This document shows positions 55,138 through 63,182 of a stretch of 64,000 nt of DNA, one piece after another. The DNA comes from Novosphingobium sp. SG751A. Lineage in GTDB: Bacteria; Pseudomonadota; Alphaproteobacteria; Sphingomonadales; Sphingomonadaceae. The first letter of the stretch is position 1; every line of letters begins with the position of its first letter. The stretch is taken from positions 62,001-126,000 of the forward strand of contig NZ_JABGCB010000007.1 in the NCBI RefSeq assembly GCF_013149295.1, in the 5' to 3' direction. The position numbers and the translations under genes were made by a program. The notes beneath the pieces were generated by a model, which did not search any database, was not told the DNA's origin, and saw only the letters and a list, made by a program, of their open reading frames with translations.

Positions 55138-56952
55138 ATGAAAAGACGCGAATTCCTCTCATCTGGCCTCACCTCGGGCGCAAGCGCCGCTCTGGCCGCA
55201 GCCTTGCCCGTCGCGGCGCGTGCCGCCGGAAATGGTGACACCGATTTCGTCGCGCTGACCGACCGGATCTTTTACGAACGCCTCGACCTTTCGCCGCAGG
55301 ACGCCACCTCGATGGGGCTGGACAAGGGCGAACGCGCCGCGCTCAAATCGCGGCTGACCGACCGCAGCCAGGCCAATGTTGAACGCTATCTGGCCCATCG
55401 CCGCTGGGCCGCCGGAGCGCTGCGCGCGATCAACCCGGCCATTTTGTCGCCCGCCGTGGCACAGCAGCGCGAGCTGGCGCTGTGGTATGAGGATCACGCC
55501 ATCGCCTCGGGCAAATTCGGCATCGAGAATGTCGAGAACCCCTATGTCCTCTCGCAGGCCGACGGCGCCTATTTCGAAGTGCCCGATTTCCTCGACAGCC
55601 AACATCCGGTCGACACGAAAGAGGATGCCGACGCCTATCTGGCGCGGCTCGATGCGTTTGACCGGGCCATCGATCAGGACAGCGAGAAGCAGAAATCGCG
55701 GATTGCGCGCGGGCTGGTCGCCCCGGTCTGGTCGCTCGATCTGACGCTGGGGCAATTGCGGGCGCTGCGCGGGGCAAAGCCGGAGGAGAGCGGCATGGCC
55801 ACCTCGCTGGCCCGGCGCGCGGCCAAGGCGGGCATCGCAGGCGACTGGCAGGCGCGCGCCGCCGCCATCGTCGCGGCCAAGGTCTATCCCGCGCTCGACC
55901 GCCAGATCGCCTTTGTCGAAAGCCTGAAGGGCCAGACCCCGGCGGGCGACGGCATCTGGCGCGTCAAGGATGGCGAGGCGCTCTATGCCGCAGCATTAGC
56001 CGAGGCGACCACCACGAATTTCTCGCCCGAGGAGATCCACAAGATCGGCCTTGCGCAGGTGGCCGACCTCTCGGCCCGGCTGGACAAGGTGCTGCGCGCC
56101 AATGGCATGACGCAGGGGACCATCGGCGCGCGTCTGGCCGCGCTCAACAAACGCCCCGATCAGCTTTATCCCAATACGGACGAGGGCCGCGCCGCCCTGC
56201 TGGCCGGGCTGAACCAGAGCGTGGCGGCGATGCAGAAAAAGCTGGGCGCGGCGTTTAACGATCCGCCCAATGATCCACTGGAAATCCGCCGCGTGCCGGT
56301 CGAAATTCAGGATGGCGCGCCCAATGGCTATTATTACCGCGCCCCTTTCGACGGTTCGCGCCCCGCGATCTACTGGATCAACCTGCGCGACACCGCCAAC
56401 TGGCCCAAATATGGCCTGCCCGATCTGACCTATCACGAGGGCGTGCCGGGCCATCACCTGCAACTCTCCTATATTCGGCGCGCGGGCAATCTGCCGCTCC
56501 TGCTGCGCAACACGTTCAATTCGGCCTATGCCGAGGGCTGGGCGCTTTATGCCGAACAGGTGGCCTATGAACTGGGCGCGCTGCCCGGCCTTGACGAGGC
56601 GGGCTATCTGCAATCGCTGCTGTTCCGTGCCACGCGATTGGTGGTGGACACCGGCATCCATGCCAAGCGCTGGAGCCGCGAGGAGGCCACGCGCTATATG
56701 ATGGACACCACCGGCTTTGTCCGCGGACGCAGCCAGAGCGAGATCGAACGCTATATCTGCATGATCGGACAGGCCTGCAGCTACAAGATCGGCCACAATG
56801 TCTGGGTGGCTCAGCGCGAAAAGGCGCAAAAGGCGCTGGGGGCCAAATTCAACATGGGCTGGTTCCACGAGGTGCTCAAAGACGGCATCCTGCCGCTGGC
56901 CATGCTGGAGCGGCGGGTGGACGAGCGCATCGCCGCGCGGCTTCGTGGTTAA
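55138..56952 (+). CDS. DUF885 family protein, putative secreted metallopeptidase
   Basis: 604 residues. The start at 55138 gives a Tat-type signal (KRREFLSSG ... ARA). The family motif HEGVPGHH at 433-440 resembles a zinc peptidase site. Further DUF885 segments are PNGYYYRAPFDGSRPAIYWINL and SAYAEGWALYAEQVAYELG. Probably acts on peptides in the periplasm; activity is not proven for most members. Confidence 0.88.
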   Translation: MKRREFLSSGLTSGASAALAAALPVAARAAGNGDTDFVALTDRIFYERLDLSPQDATSMGLDKGERAALKSRLTDRSQANVERYLAHRRWAAGALRAINPAILSPAVAQQRELALWYEDHAIASGKFGIENVENPYVLSQADGAYFEVPDFLDSQHPVDTKEDADAYLARLDAFDRAIDQDSEKQKSRIARGLVAPVWSLDLTLGQLRALRGAKPEESGMATSLARRAAKAGIAGDWQARAAAIVAAKVYPALDRQIAFVESLKGQTPAGDGIWRVKDGEALYAAALAEATTTNFSPEEIHKIGLAQVADLSARLDKVLRANGMTQGTIGARLAALNKRPDQLYPNTDEGRAALLAGLNQSVAAMQKKLGAAFNDPPNDPLEIRRVPVEIQDGAPNGYYYRAPFDGSRPAIYWINLRDTANWPKYGLPDLTYHEGVPGHHLQLSYIRRAGNLPLLLRNTFNSAYAEGWALYAEQVAYELGALPGLDEAGYLQSLLFRATRLVVDTGIHAKRWSREEATRYMMDTTGFVRGRSQSEIERYICMIGQACSYKIGHNVWVAQREKAQKALGAKFNMGWFHEVLKDGILPLAMLERRVDERIAARLRG

Positions 56953-57064
56953 GATTTCCGGCCGCCCTTTGGTTAAGGCCGCCTAGCGCTAAATACAGGG
57001 GGTGGCCGCAAGTTTCTCCGCAAACCCATCGTGTAAAAAGCCGCGCGACAACGAAAGGAATAAA

Positions 57065-57520
57065 ATGGGCTCGCGCAATGGTATCCCGATGGATCGCTCG
57101 GATTGGTTTCACCGGCTGGACGAACTGGCCCATGCCATCAGAGGGGCTCAGGCCGGACGGGAGATCCATCTGCTGCGCCTGTTCCTCGATCTGATCGACC
57201 ATGCGCCGGAATTGGCGCTGTTGCAGGGCCTGACGCCCCCCGCGCGCGACCGGATCGAGGCCATGCTGGCGGCGGGCGCGACCGAAAGCGCGGTCATGAT
57301 GCTGATGGGACAGGACAGCGGATTTTGCCTGTCACGCGGGGCCGATGGCGCACCGCTGGCCTCGATCCTGCTGCCCTATCGTTTTGAAGAGAGCACTGCG
57401 GGCGGGGCCAGCCTGACGCTCGCCTGCCTTGGCGCGCTGGCAGAGGCGCTCAATAGCGCACAGGGGCAGATGGCGGGCAGCGCCCCGTTCGAAATCCCGG
57501 CGGACATTTTGCTGCACTGA
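57065..57520 (+). CDS. Hypothetical protein
   Basis: 151 residues, not recognised. The start at 57065 follows AAAGGA. Largely helical N-terminal part (WFHRLDELAHAIRGAQ, HLLRLFLDLIDHAPELALL), then a strand-rich part with SGFCLSRGADGAPLASILLPY and a helical end. No signal peptide or obvious active site. It stands alone between the DUF885 and tannase-family genes. Confidence 0.65.
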   Translation: MGSRNGIPMDRSDWFHRLDELAHAIRGAQAGREIHLLRLFLDLIDHAPELALLQGLTPPARDRIEAMLAAGATESAVMMLMGQDSGFCLSRGADGAPLASILLPYRFEESTAGGASLTLACLGALAEALNSAQGQMAGSAPFEIPADILLH

Positions 57521-57526
57521 TGATTG

Positions 57527-57558
57527 GGGCCTGAAAACTCTTGGGCCTGAAAACTCTT
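57527..57558 (+). repeat. Perfect 16-base tandem duplication
   Basis: GGGCCTGAAAACTCTT occurs twice head to tail in the gap between 57520 and 57633. No gene is affected. Confidence 0.85.
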
Positions 57559-57632
57559 GTCTGGGCGGGGTCGGATTGTCATACCTTACAACGGAAGGTT
57601 GATAAAAACCTGCGTTGAGAGGACCGCCCGAC

Positions 57633-59189
57633 ATGCCCCAGTTTTCTGCGCGCCAGCTTTCGGCCAGACATGCCCTGCTGCTGACACCTCTGTTGCTGGC
57701 CGCAAACCCCGCCATGGCCGCCGATTCCTGCACGGCCATGGCGCGCGAGAATTTCGGCCCCGGCGTGGCGATCACCTCGGCCCGGATGGTGGCGGCGGGC
57801 TCCGCGCCGGGCGACATGGGGGCGCCGCCGGTCGAACTGCCCGCCCACTGCCGGGTCGAAGGCACGATCAACGCCCGCCAATCGAAGGGCGTGACCTATG
57901 GCATCGGCTTTGCCATCGCCCTGCCCGCCAATTGGCAGGGGCGCTTTCTGCTGCAAGGCGGGGGCGGGCTGAACGGCTCGATCCGCCCGCCCATCGGCGC
58001 GGCGGCCTCCGGAAAGACCCCCGCTCTGGCGCGCGGCTTTGCCGTCATCAGCCATGACAGCGGCCACAAGGGTGCGGTTTTCGACAGGGATTTCATGGTC
58101 GACCAACGCGCCGCGCTCGATTTCGCCGAAAGCTCGGTGCGCGAAGTGGCGCTGCTGGGCAAGGCGATCACGCGGGCCTATTACCGCCGCCCGATCGCGC
58201 GTTCCTATATGGCGGGATGCTCCACCGGCGGGCGCGAGACGATGCTGGCGGCCCAGCGCTATCCCGAATTGTTCGACGGGCTGGTGGTGGGGGCGCCCGC
58301 GATGCGCACCGGCAATTCCAATCTGGCCACGACCCATGCCGCCGTCACCTTCAATCAGGCCGCCCCGCGCGATGGGGCCGGAATGCCGATCCCTGCGCAG
58401 ATCTTTTCCGCCGCCGACCGCAAGACAATCCTTGATGGCGTGTTGAACCAATGCGACGCGCTGGACGGGCGCAAGGATGGCATGATCGCCAATGTGGCGG
58501 CCTGCCATTTCCGCCCCGCCGCGTTGATCTGCGCGCCCGGCGCGGCGCAGAATTGCCTCTCGCCGCTTCAGGCCGAAGTGCTGGAGCGCGCCTTTGCGCC
58601 CCCGCGCGACAAGGCGGGCCATGCGCTCTATTCACCCTTCCCCTATGACACGGGCATCGTGGCCACGGACGGCGGCATCCCCGGCTTTCTGCCCACCGGC
58701 ATGCCCGGTCCGCTCGGCCCGCCGATCCGCGCCTTGACCTTCGATCCCGACGCCCGCATCGAGGCGATCCGCGCCGATTTCGTGCAAGGGTTAACCGACA
58801 CCGACCGCTGGACCAATTTGTCGGGCTTTCTGGGCCATGGCGGCAAGATCTTGTTCTATCACGGCGTTTCCGACCCGTGGTTCTCCGCGCTCGACACATG
58901 GGATTACTGGCAGCGCGCGGCATCGGCGAATCAGGGCGCCAATGGCCCGGCATTCACCGATGCCAGCCGGTTCTATATGGTGCCGGGCATGGGCCATTGC
59001 GGCGGGGGCAATGCGTTTGACACGTTCGACCTGCTGGGCGCGGTGGTCGATTGGGTGGAAAAGGGCGCGGCGCCCGAGGCCATCAACGCCTTTCGCCGGA
59101 GCGGGAGCGAGACTATGCCGCTCTGCCCCTATCCCGGTTTTGCCCAATATACCGGCGATCCGGGCCGCTTCACCTGCGCCTCGCGTTAA
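57633..59189 (+). CDS. Tannase/feruloyl esterase family hydrolase (secreted)
   Basis: 518 residues, exported (signal peptide ending AMA near residue 29). Catalytic triad Ser197 in GCSTGGRE, Asp414 in GVSDPW and His455 in GMGHCGGG, with Cys196 and Cys456 forming the CS-D-HC disulfide typical of the family. A Cys-rich calcium-binding lid region (CDALDGRKDGM) is present. Family members release ferulate or gallate from plant esters. GAGAGGA precedes the start. The substrate is not known. Confidence 0.92.
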   Translation: MPQFSARQLSARHALLLTPLLLAANPAMAADSCTAMARENFGPGVAITSARMVAAGSAPGDMGAPPVELPAHCRVEGTINARQSKGVTYGIGFAIALPANWQGRFLLQGGGGLNGSIRPPIGAAASGKTPALARGFAVISHDSGHKGAVFDRDFMVDQRAALDFAESSVREVALLGKAITRAYYRRPIARSYMAGCSTGGRETMLAAQRYPELFDGLVVGAPAMRTGNSNLATTHAAVTFNQAAPRDGAGMPIPAQIFSAADRKTILDGVLNQCDALDGRKDGMIANVAACHFRPAALICAPGAAQNCLSPLQAEVLERAFAPPRDKAGHALYSPFPYDTGIVATDGGIPGFLPTGMPGPLGPPIRALTFDPDARIEAIRADFVQGLTDTDRWTNLSGFLGHGGKILFYHGVSDPWFSALDTWDYWQRAASANQGANGPAFTDASRFYMVPGMGHCGGGNAFDTFDLLGAVVDWVEKGAAPEAINAFRRSGSETMPLCPYPGFAQYTGDPGRFTCASR

Positions 59190-59211
59190 CCCTGCGCATT
59201 AAGGCTGGCGG

Positions 59212-59481
59212 TTAAGACTGGTCGCGTTCTGCCCTATAGGTCGCGCGCTGCCAGTCATAGGCCGGTTCGACCAGTTCGGGATGGTCCTTGAACGCCTCGG
59301 CGGGCGGCGGGGCCATGCCCATCGCATCGAGCAGCACCCAGAGCGCGAATTTGCGCCCGCCCTCCTGCTCGATCCCGAAATCCAGCGCGAGCTGTTCGCA
59401 GCCCATCGCCAGCGTATCGGGATCGACATCGGCCAGATCAGCGGTGTTGAAATAGTGGGTGAGCAGCATGTCGAGTTCCAT
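59212..59481 (-). CDS. Small conserved-looking hypothetical protein
   Basis: 89 residues starting MELDMLLTHYF at 59481, with AAGGA about ten bases before. Acidic, helical, no signal peptide. The frame is open far beyond this start, but that part lies antisense to a real gene and is not coding. Divergent from the phosphorylase-like gene. Confidence 0.65.
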   Translation of the reverse strand: MELDMLLTHYFNTADLADVDPDTLAMGCEQLALDFGIEQEGGRKFALWVLLDAMGMAPPPAEAFKDHPELVEPAYDWQRATYRAERDQS

Positions 59482-59598
59482 GGCGCATGTCCTTGCGCCA
59501 TCGCGCCCGGTTTGAACAGGCCCATCCGCAATTCGGCCCGGTTGACAGGTTGCGCCGCGCTGTCCCAACCTTGGGCGCTGTTTGCAATGGAGTTTGCC

Positions 59599-60582
59599 AT
59601 GATCGCCCGCCGCTGCCTGCTTGCTCTTGCCCTTGCAACATCGGCGGCGGGGGCGGTGCCCGCCTCGGCCAAGCCTGCAGCCATCGCCGCAGGCAAGCTG
59701 GACGCCATCCCCCGCACCGTCATCATCACCGCGTTCGAACCGGAATGGGTGGCGCTGGAGGGCGCAGTGAAAGCCCCGAAAGCCTATCACATAAACGGGC
59801 TGACCATCCTGACCGGCATGATGGCCGGACATCGGGTGGTGCTGCTGCAATCGGGCGTATCGATGGTCAATGCGGCGATGAACACGCAATTGGTGATCGA
59901 CCGCTTCAACGTCAAACGCATCGTCTTTTCCGGCATCGCGGGCGGCATCGACCCGGCGCTTGTCGTGGGCGATGTGGTGGTGGCCGACCAATGGGCGCAA
60001 TATATGGAGGTCGCGCTGGGCCGTAAAAAGGGCGATCAGTTCATCAGCCCCGACATCTATGACGACCCCGACCATCTGAGCAATTACGGCATGATGATCC
60101 CGCGCACGGTGCGCGTCGGCAATGCCGCGCAGCCGGCCAAGCGCCATCGCTGGTTTCCGGCCGATCCCGCGCTGCTGGCGCTGGCGAAGAAATCGGTCGG
60201 CGGCTTTGCTCTCGAACGCTGCCTGCCCGCCAACGAGCCGATCCCCCAGACGCGCGGCGTTTCCGCCGAGGCGGGGCGCTGCCTCGACCATCAGCCCCGC
60301 GTTATGGTGGGCGGCAACGGCATTTCCGGCCCCGCCTTTGCCGACAATGCCGAATATCGCGAATATCTCTTCGCCCAGTTCAAGGCGCAGGTGCTGGACA
60401 TGGAAACGGCGGCCACGGCCCATGTCGCCTATGCCAATCAGATGCCCTTCATCGGCTTTCGCTCGCTGTCCGACCTTGCGGGCGGCGACAGCGGGCCAAA
60501 CCAGTCATGGGTGTTTGGCCGCCTTGCCGCGCGCAATGCCGCCACGGTGGTGCAGCGGTTTGTGGCCGCGCTTCCCGATTGA
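59599..60582 (+). CDS. Secreted nucleoside phosphorylase/nucleosidase superfamily protein
   Basis: 327 residues. Start at 59599 with TGGAG before it; signal peptide ending ASA. The mature part has the PNP/UDP superfamily pattern: TVIITAFEPEWVAL, GVSMVNAAMNTQLVIDRFNV, FSGIAGGIDPALVVGDVVV and late VLDMETAATAHVAY with the purine-ribose Glu. A periplasmic location is unusual for this superfamily, though related exported MTA/SAH nucleosidase-like proteins exist. Confidence 0.83.
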   Translation: MIARRCLLALALATSAAGAVPASAKPAAIAAGKLDAIPRTVIITAFEPEWVALEGAVKAPKAYHINGLTILTGMMAGHRVVLLQSGVSMVNAAMNTQLVIDRFNVKRIVFSGIAGGIDPALVVGDVVVADQWAQYMEVALGRKKGDQFISPDIYDDPDHLSNYGMMIPRTVRVGNAAQPAKRHRWFPADPALLALAKKSVGGFALERCLPANEPIPQTRGVSAEAGRCLDHQPRVMVGGNGISGPAFADNAEYREYLFAQFKAQVLDMETAATAHVAYANQMPFIGFRSLSDLAGGDSGPNQSWVFGRLAARNAATVVQRFVAALPD

Positions 60583-60612
60583 GGGGGCTGAATTAAGCGC
60601 AGCCCCAGCCCA

Positions 60613-60903
60613 TCAAAACGCGCGATAAATGACCGGTGCGATATTGGTGAATTTGGGCAGGTCGGCCATCACCTTGGGCGTCTCGATGCCGTTGAGCGCC
60701 GCGTCGATTGCCGCGCTGCTTTCAAAACGCAGCAGCACCGCCCCGTGCCACGGCTGATCGCCCTGCGGCAACAGCACCTCGGCGCTGCTCAATCCATAGG
60801 GCGTCCAGCAGGTCCGGACCAAAGGAATATGCGTTTCCACATAATATTCGGCATCAAACTGTGTGCCATCCCCCACCGGATAGCTGACAACCAGAGTAGG
60901 CAT
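60613..60903 (-). CDS. EthD-family small protein
   Basis: 96 residues of the dimeric alpha-beta barrel EthD type: PTLVVSYPVGDGTQFDAEYYVETHIPLV is the N-terminal strand-helix with the conserved H-IPL motif. The start at 60903 follows GAGGAGAAG. Members help degrade ethers, polyketides or have no known task. It lies alone, convergent with the phosphorylase-like gene. Confidence 0.8.
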   Translation of the reverse strand: MPTLVVSYPVGDGTQFDAEYYVETHIPLVRTCWTPYGLSSAEVLLPQGDQPWHGAVLLRFESSAAIDAALNGIETPKVMADLPKFTNIAPVIYRAF

Positions 60904-61083
60904 GATCTTCTCCTCATCCCGCGCCCGGTTCTGGTCGGGCCGCTTGTGTGGTGCCAACTTGCCGCAATTATCGGCAATAGGCGAATTGCCCTTTGGTCCT
61001 ACGCGCTTTTGCCCGGGGCGCTATTCAATGGCGCGTAAAGCGTTTATCCCTGCATGATCCGACATCAAAAGAGCCGTTCTGCC

Positions 61084-61641
61084 ATGATCGAAAAGCGTTA
61101 CCTCTCGGCCAATGACCTGCTTGCCGATTCCTTCCGCCTTGCCAACAAGATCCTCGATTCCGATTTCCGCCCCACCCATATCGTGGGCATCTGGCGCGGG
61201 GGCGCGCCGGTGGGCATCGCGGTACAGGAACTGCTGGAATATCACGGCGTGATGACCGACCATATCGCGGTGCGCACGGCCAGCTATACCGGCATCGACC
61301 GTCAGGAGGACGAGGTTCAGGTCTATTCGCTGGGCTATCTGATCGACACGCTGGAGCCTACCGACAAGCTCTTGGTAATCGACGATGTTTTCGACAGCGG
61401 GCGTTCGATTGCCGCCTTCATGAAGGAACTGGCCGCGCGATGCCGCCACAACACACCCAAAACGATCCGCAGCGCCACGGTTTACTACAAGCCGCGCCGG
61501 TCCAAGGTGGATATCAAGCCCGATTTCTATGTCTATGAAACCGACGAATGGCTGGTGTTCCCGCATGAGGTGGATGGGCTGACCAAGGAGGAAATCCGCA
61601 AGCACAAGCCCGAGGCGGCGATCATCCTGCGCGAGGAGTAA
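61084..61641 (+). CDS. Phosphoribosyltransferase (hypoxanthine/xanthine type)
   Basis: 185 residues. PRPP loop LLVIDDVFDSGRS (about 98-110) and the N-terminal GIWRGGAPVGI are intact. The C-terminal part WLVFPHEVDGLTKEE is typical of XGPRT-like enzymes. Probably salvages hypoxanthine, xanthine or a related base with PRPP. The nucleobase permease encoded downstream supports this. Start at 61084 from MIEKRYLSAND. Confidence 0.85.
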   Translation: MIEKRYLSANDLLADSFRLANKILDSDFRPTHIVGIWRGGAPVGIAVQELLEYHGVMTDHIAVRTASYTGIDRQEDEVQVYSLGYLIDTLEPTDKLLVIDDVFDSGRSIAAFMKELAARCRHNTPKTIRSATVYYKPRRSKVDIKPDFYVYETDEWLVFPHEVDGLTKEEIRKHKPEAAIILREE

Positions 61642-61659
61642 GCCGACAGGCACGCAGGT

Positions 61660-61697
61660 GCGCGAATTTTTGCAACGCATGGGGCAAAAATTTGCGC
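61660..61697. promoter_or_regulatory. Inverted repeat between the PRTase and amidase genes
   Basis: Arms at 61660-61673 and 61684-61697 pair at 13 of 14 positions (cores ATTTTTGC / GCAAAAAT) with a 10-base spacer. TTTCTC follows. Either a terminator of the PRTase gene or an operator for the following operon. Confidence 0.6.
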
Positions 61698-61752
61698 TTT
61701 CTCGTACAGGGCCGCCGGGGCAAAGAGGACAGGGGCAACAAAGGGAGGCCAG

Positions 61753-61932
61753 ATGAGCGGGGACATCGACGGCGCGACACTCGATGTCCTGCTGCGCGTG
61801 GCGGGACTGGCCCCGCCCGAGGAATGCCACGCCGGGATCATGGCCAATCTGGCGCTGCTGGCCCGCCATGGTGCGCATTTGCGCGAGATTGACGATCCGA
61901 TGGAGGACCCCGCCGAGTTGATCGCGCCATGA
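61753..61932 (+). CDS. AtzG-like small protein (DUF4089)
   Basis: 59 residues. GGGAGGCC before the ATG. Helical pattern LDVLLRVAGLAPPEECHAGI then LALLARHGAHLREI matches the DUF4089 family, whose member AtzG binds and stabilises the amidase AtzE. The last four bases (ATGA) overlap the start of the amidase gene, so the pair is coupled. Also compared with HpxX of oxalurate catabolism. Confidence 0.82.
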   Translation: MSGDIDGATLDVLLRVAGLAPPEECHAGIMANLALLARHGAHLREIDDPMEDPAELIAP

Positions 61933-63182
61933 TCGACACGTTGAATATCTTCACCACGCTCCTGCCCGGAGGCCCCGCGCCGGACGGTCCTTTGGCGGGC
62001 ACCAGCTTTGCTGCCAAGGATCTGTTCGATGTGGCGGGCCATGTCACGCTGGCCGGATCCAAGATCAATGCCGACGATGGCCGGATCGCCGCGCAGGACG
62101 CCACGCTGGTGGCGCGGCTGAAGGCGGCCGGGTGCCGGTTGGTCGGCATGACCAACATGGACGAATATGCCTATGGTTTCGCCACGGAAAACAGCCATTA
62201 CGGCACCACCCGCAACCCCCATGACCCCACGCGCATCGCAGGCGGTTCCTCGGGCGGTTCGGCGGCGGCGGTGGCGGCGGGGCTGGTCGATGTTGCGCTG
62301 GGCTCGGACACCAACGGCTCGATCCGGGTGCCCGCCTCGCTCTGCGGGGTTTACGGCCTGAAACCCACCTTTGGCCGCCTGTCGCGCGCGGGGGTCTATC
62401 CCTTTGTTCACAGCCTCGATCATGCCGGATTGTTTGCCCGGACCCCGGCGATGCTGGCGGCGGCCTATGACGCGGTGCAGGGCCCCGACCCGCGAGATCC
62501 GGCGCAAGACCAGCGCCCCGCCGAACCGATTGTGCTGAGCTCCGACATGGCGCCGCTGCGCGTGGGCATGCTGCGCGGATTTTTCGCAACCGGCGCCGCG
62601 CCCGAGGCCCATGCCGCGCTGGCCCATGTGGTCGATGGTCTGGCCGCGCTGGGCTGCGCCATCGCCCCCGCCCTGCTGCCCGGCGCCAGTCAGGCGCGCT
62701 CGGCCGCCTTTTGCATGACCGCGATGGAGGGGGGCAGCCTGCACCGCGCCGATCTGATGACGCGGCCGATGGATTTTGACCCCGCCGTGCGCGACCGGAT
62801 GCTGGCCGGATTGCTGATGCCCGCTGATCTGCTGCTGGCCGCGCGGCGGGTGCGGCGGATTGTTGCCGCGTCTGCGCGCGCGCTGTTTGCCGATTTCGAC
62901 CTGCTGCTCTCCCCCGCCACGCCATGCAGCGCCCCGCGCATCGGCGAACCCACCATTGAGATCGAGGGCCGTCCGGTTCCCGTCCGTGCCAATCTGGGCA
63001 TGTTCTGCCAACCGATCAGCTTTATCGGCCTGCCCGCGATCTCCGTCCCCGCTTTGGCAAACACGCCTTTGCCCATCGGGGTGCAGATGATCGCGCCCGC
63101 ATGGGCCGAGGCGCGCCTGATCCACACCGCCCACCACCTTCACCGCGCCGGGATCACCGGCACCACAGGAACCGCCCCATGA
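61929..63182 (+). CDS. AtzE-family amidase
   Basis: Amidase-signature enzyme of 417 residues. Catalytic Lys30 (FAAKDLFD), cis-Ser107 ([10 protein letters not shown]) and nucleophile Ser131 ([12 protein letters not shown]). AtzE hydrolyses 1-carboxybiuret; related HpxY-type enzymes act in oxalurate or ureide breakdown. With an AtzG-like partner and a nucleobase permease directly after it (4-base overlap), the likely substrate is a purine- or pyrimidine-derived ureide. The exact compound is not known. Confidence 0.88.
   Translation: MIDTLNIFTTLLPGGPAPDGPLAGTSFAAKDLFDVAGHVTLAGSKINADDGRIAAQDATLVARLKAAGCRLVGMTNMDEYAYGFATENSHYGTTRNPHDPTRIAGGSSGGSAAAVAAGLVDVALGSDTNGSIRVPASLCGVYGLKPTFGRLSRAGVYPFVHSLDHAGLFARTPAMLAAAYDAVQGPDPRDPAQDQRPAEPIVLSSDMAPLRVGMLRGFFATGAAPEAHAALAHVVDGLAALGCAIAPALLPGASQARSAAFCMTAMEGGSLHRADLMTRPMDFDPAVRDRMLAGLLMPADLLLAARRVRRIVAASARALFADFDLLLSPATPCSAPRIGEPTIEIEGRPVPVRANLGMFCQPISFIGLPAISVPALANTPLPIGVQMIAPAWAEARLIHTAHHLHRAGITGTTGTAP

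Noticed and set aside
59482..60423. N-terminal part of a 403-codon minus-strand frame ending at 59212
   Set aside because: This stretch is antisense to the nucleoside-phosphorylase-like gene. Only the last 89 codons, with their own ribosome site, were accepted.
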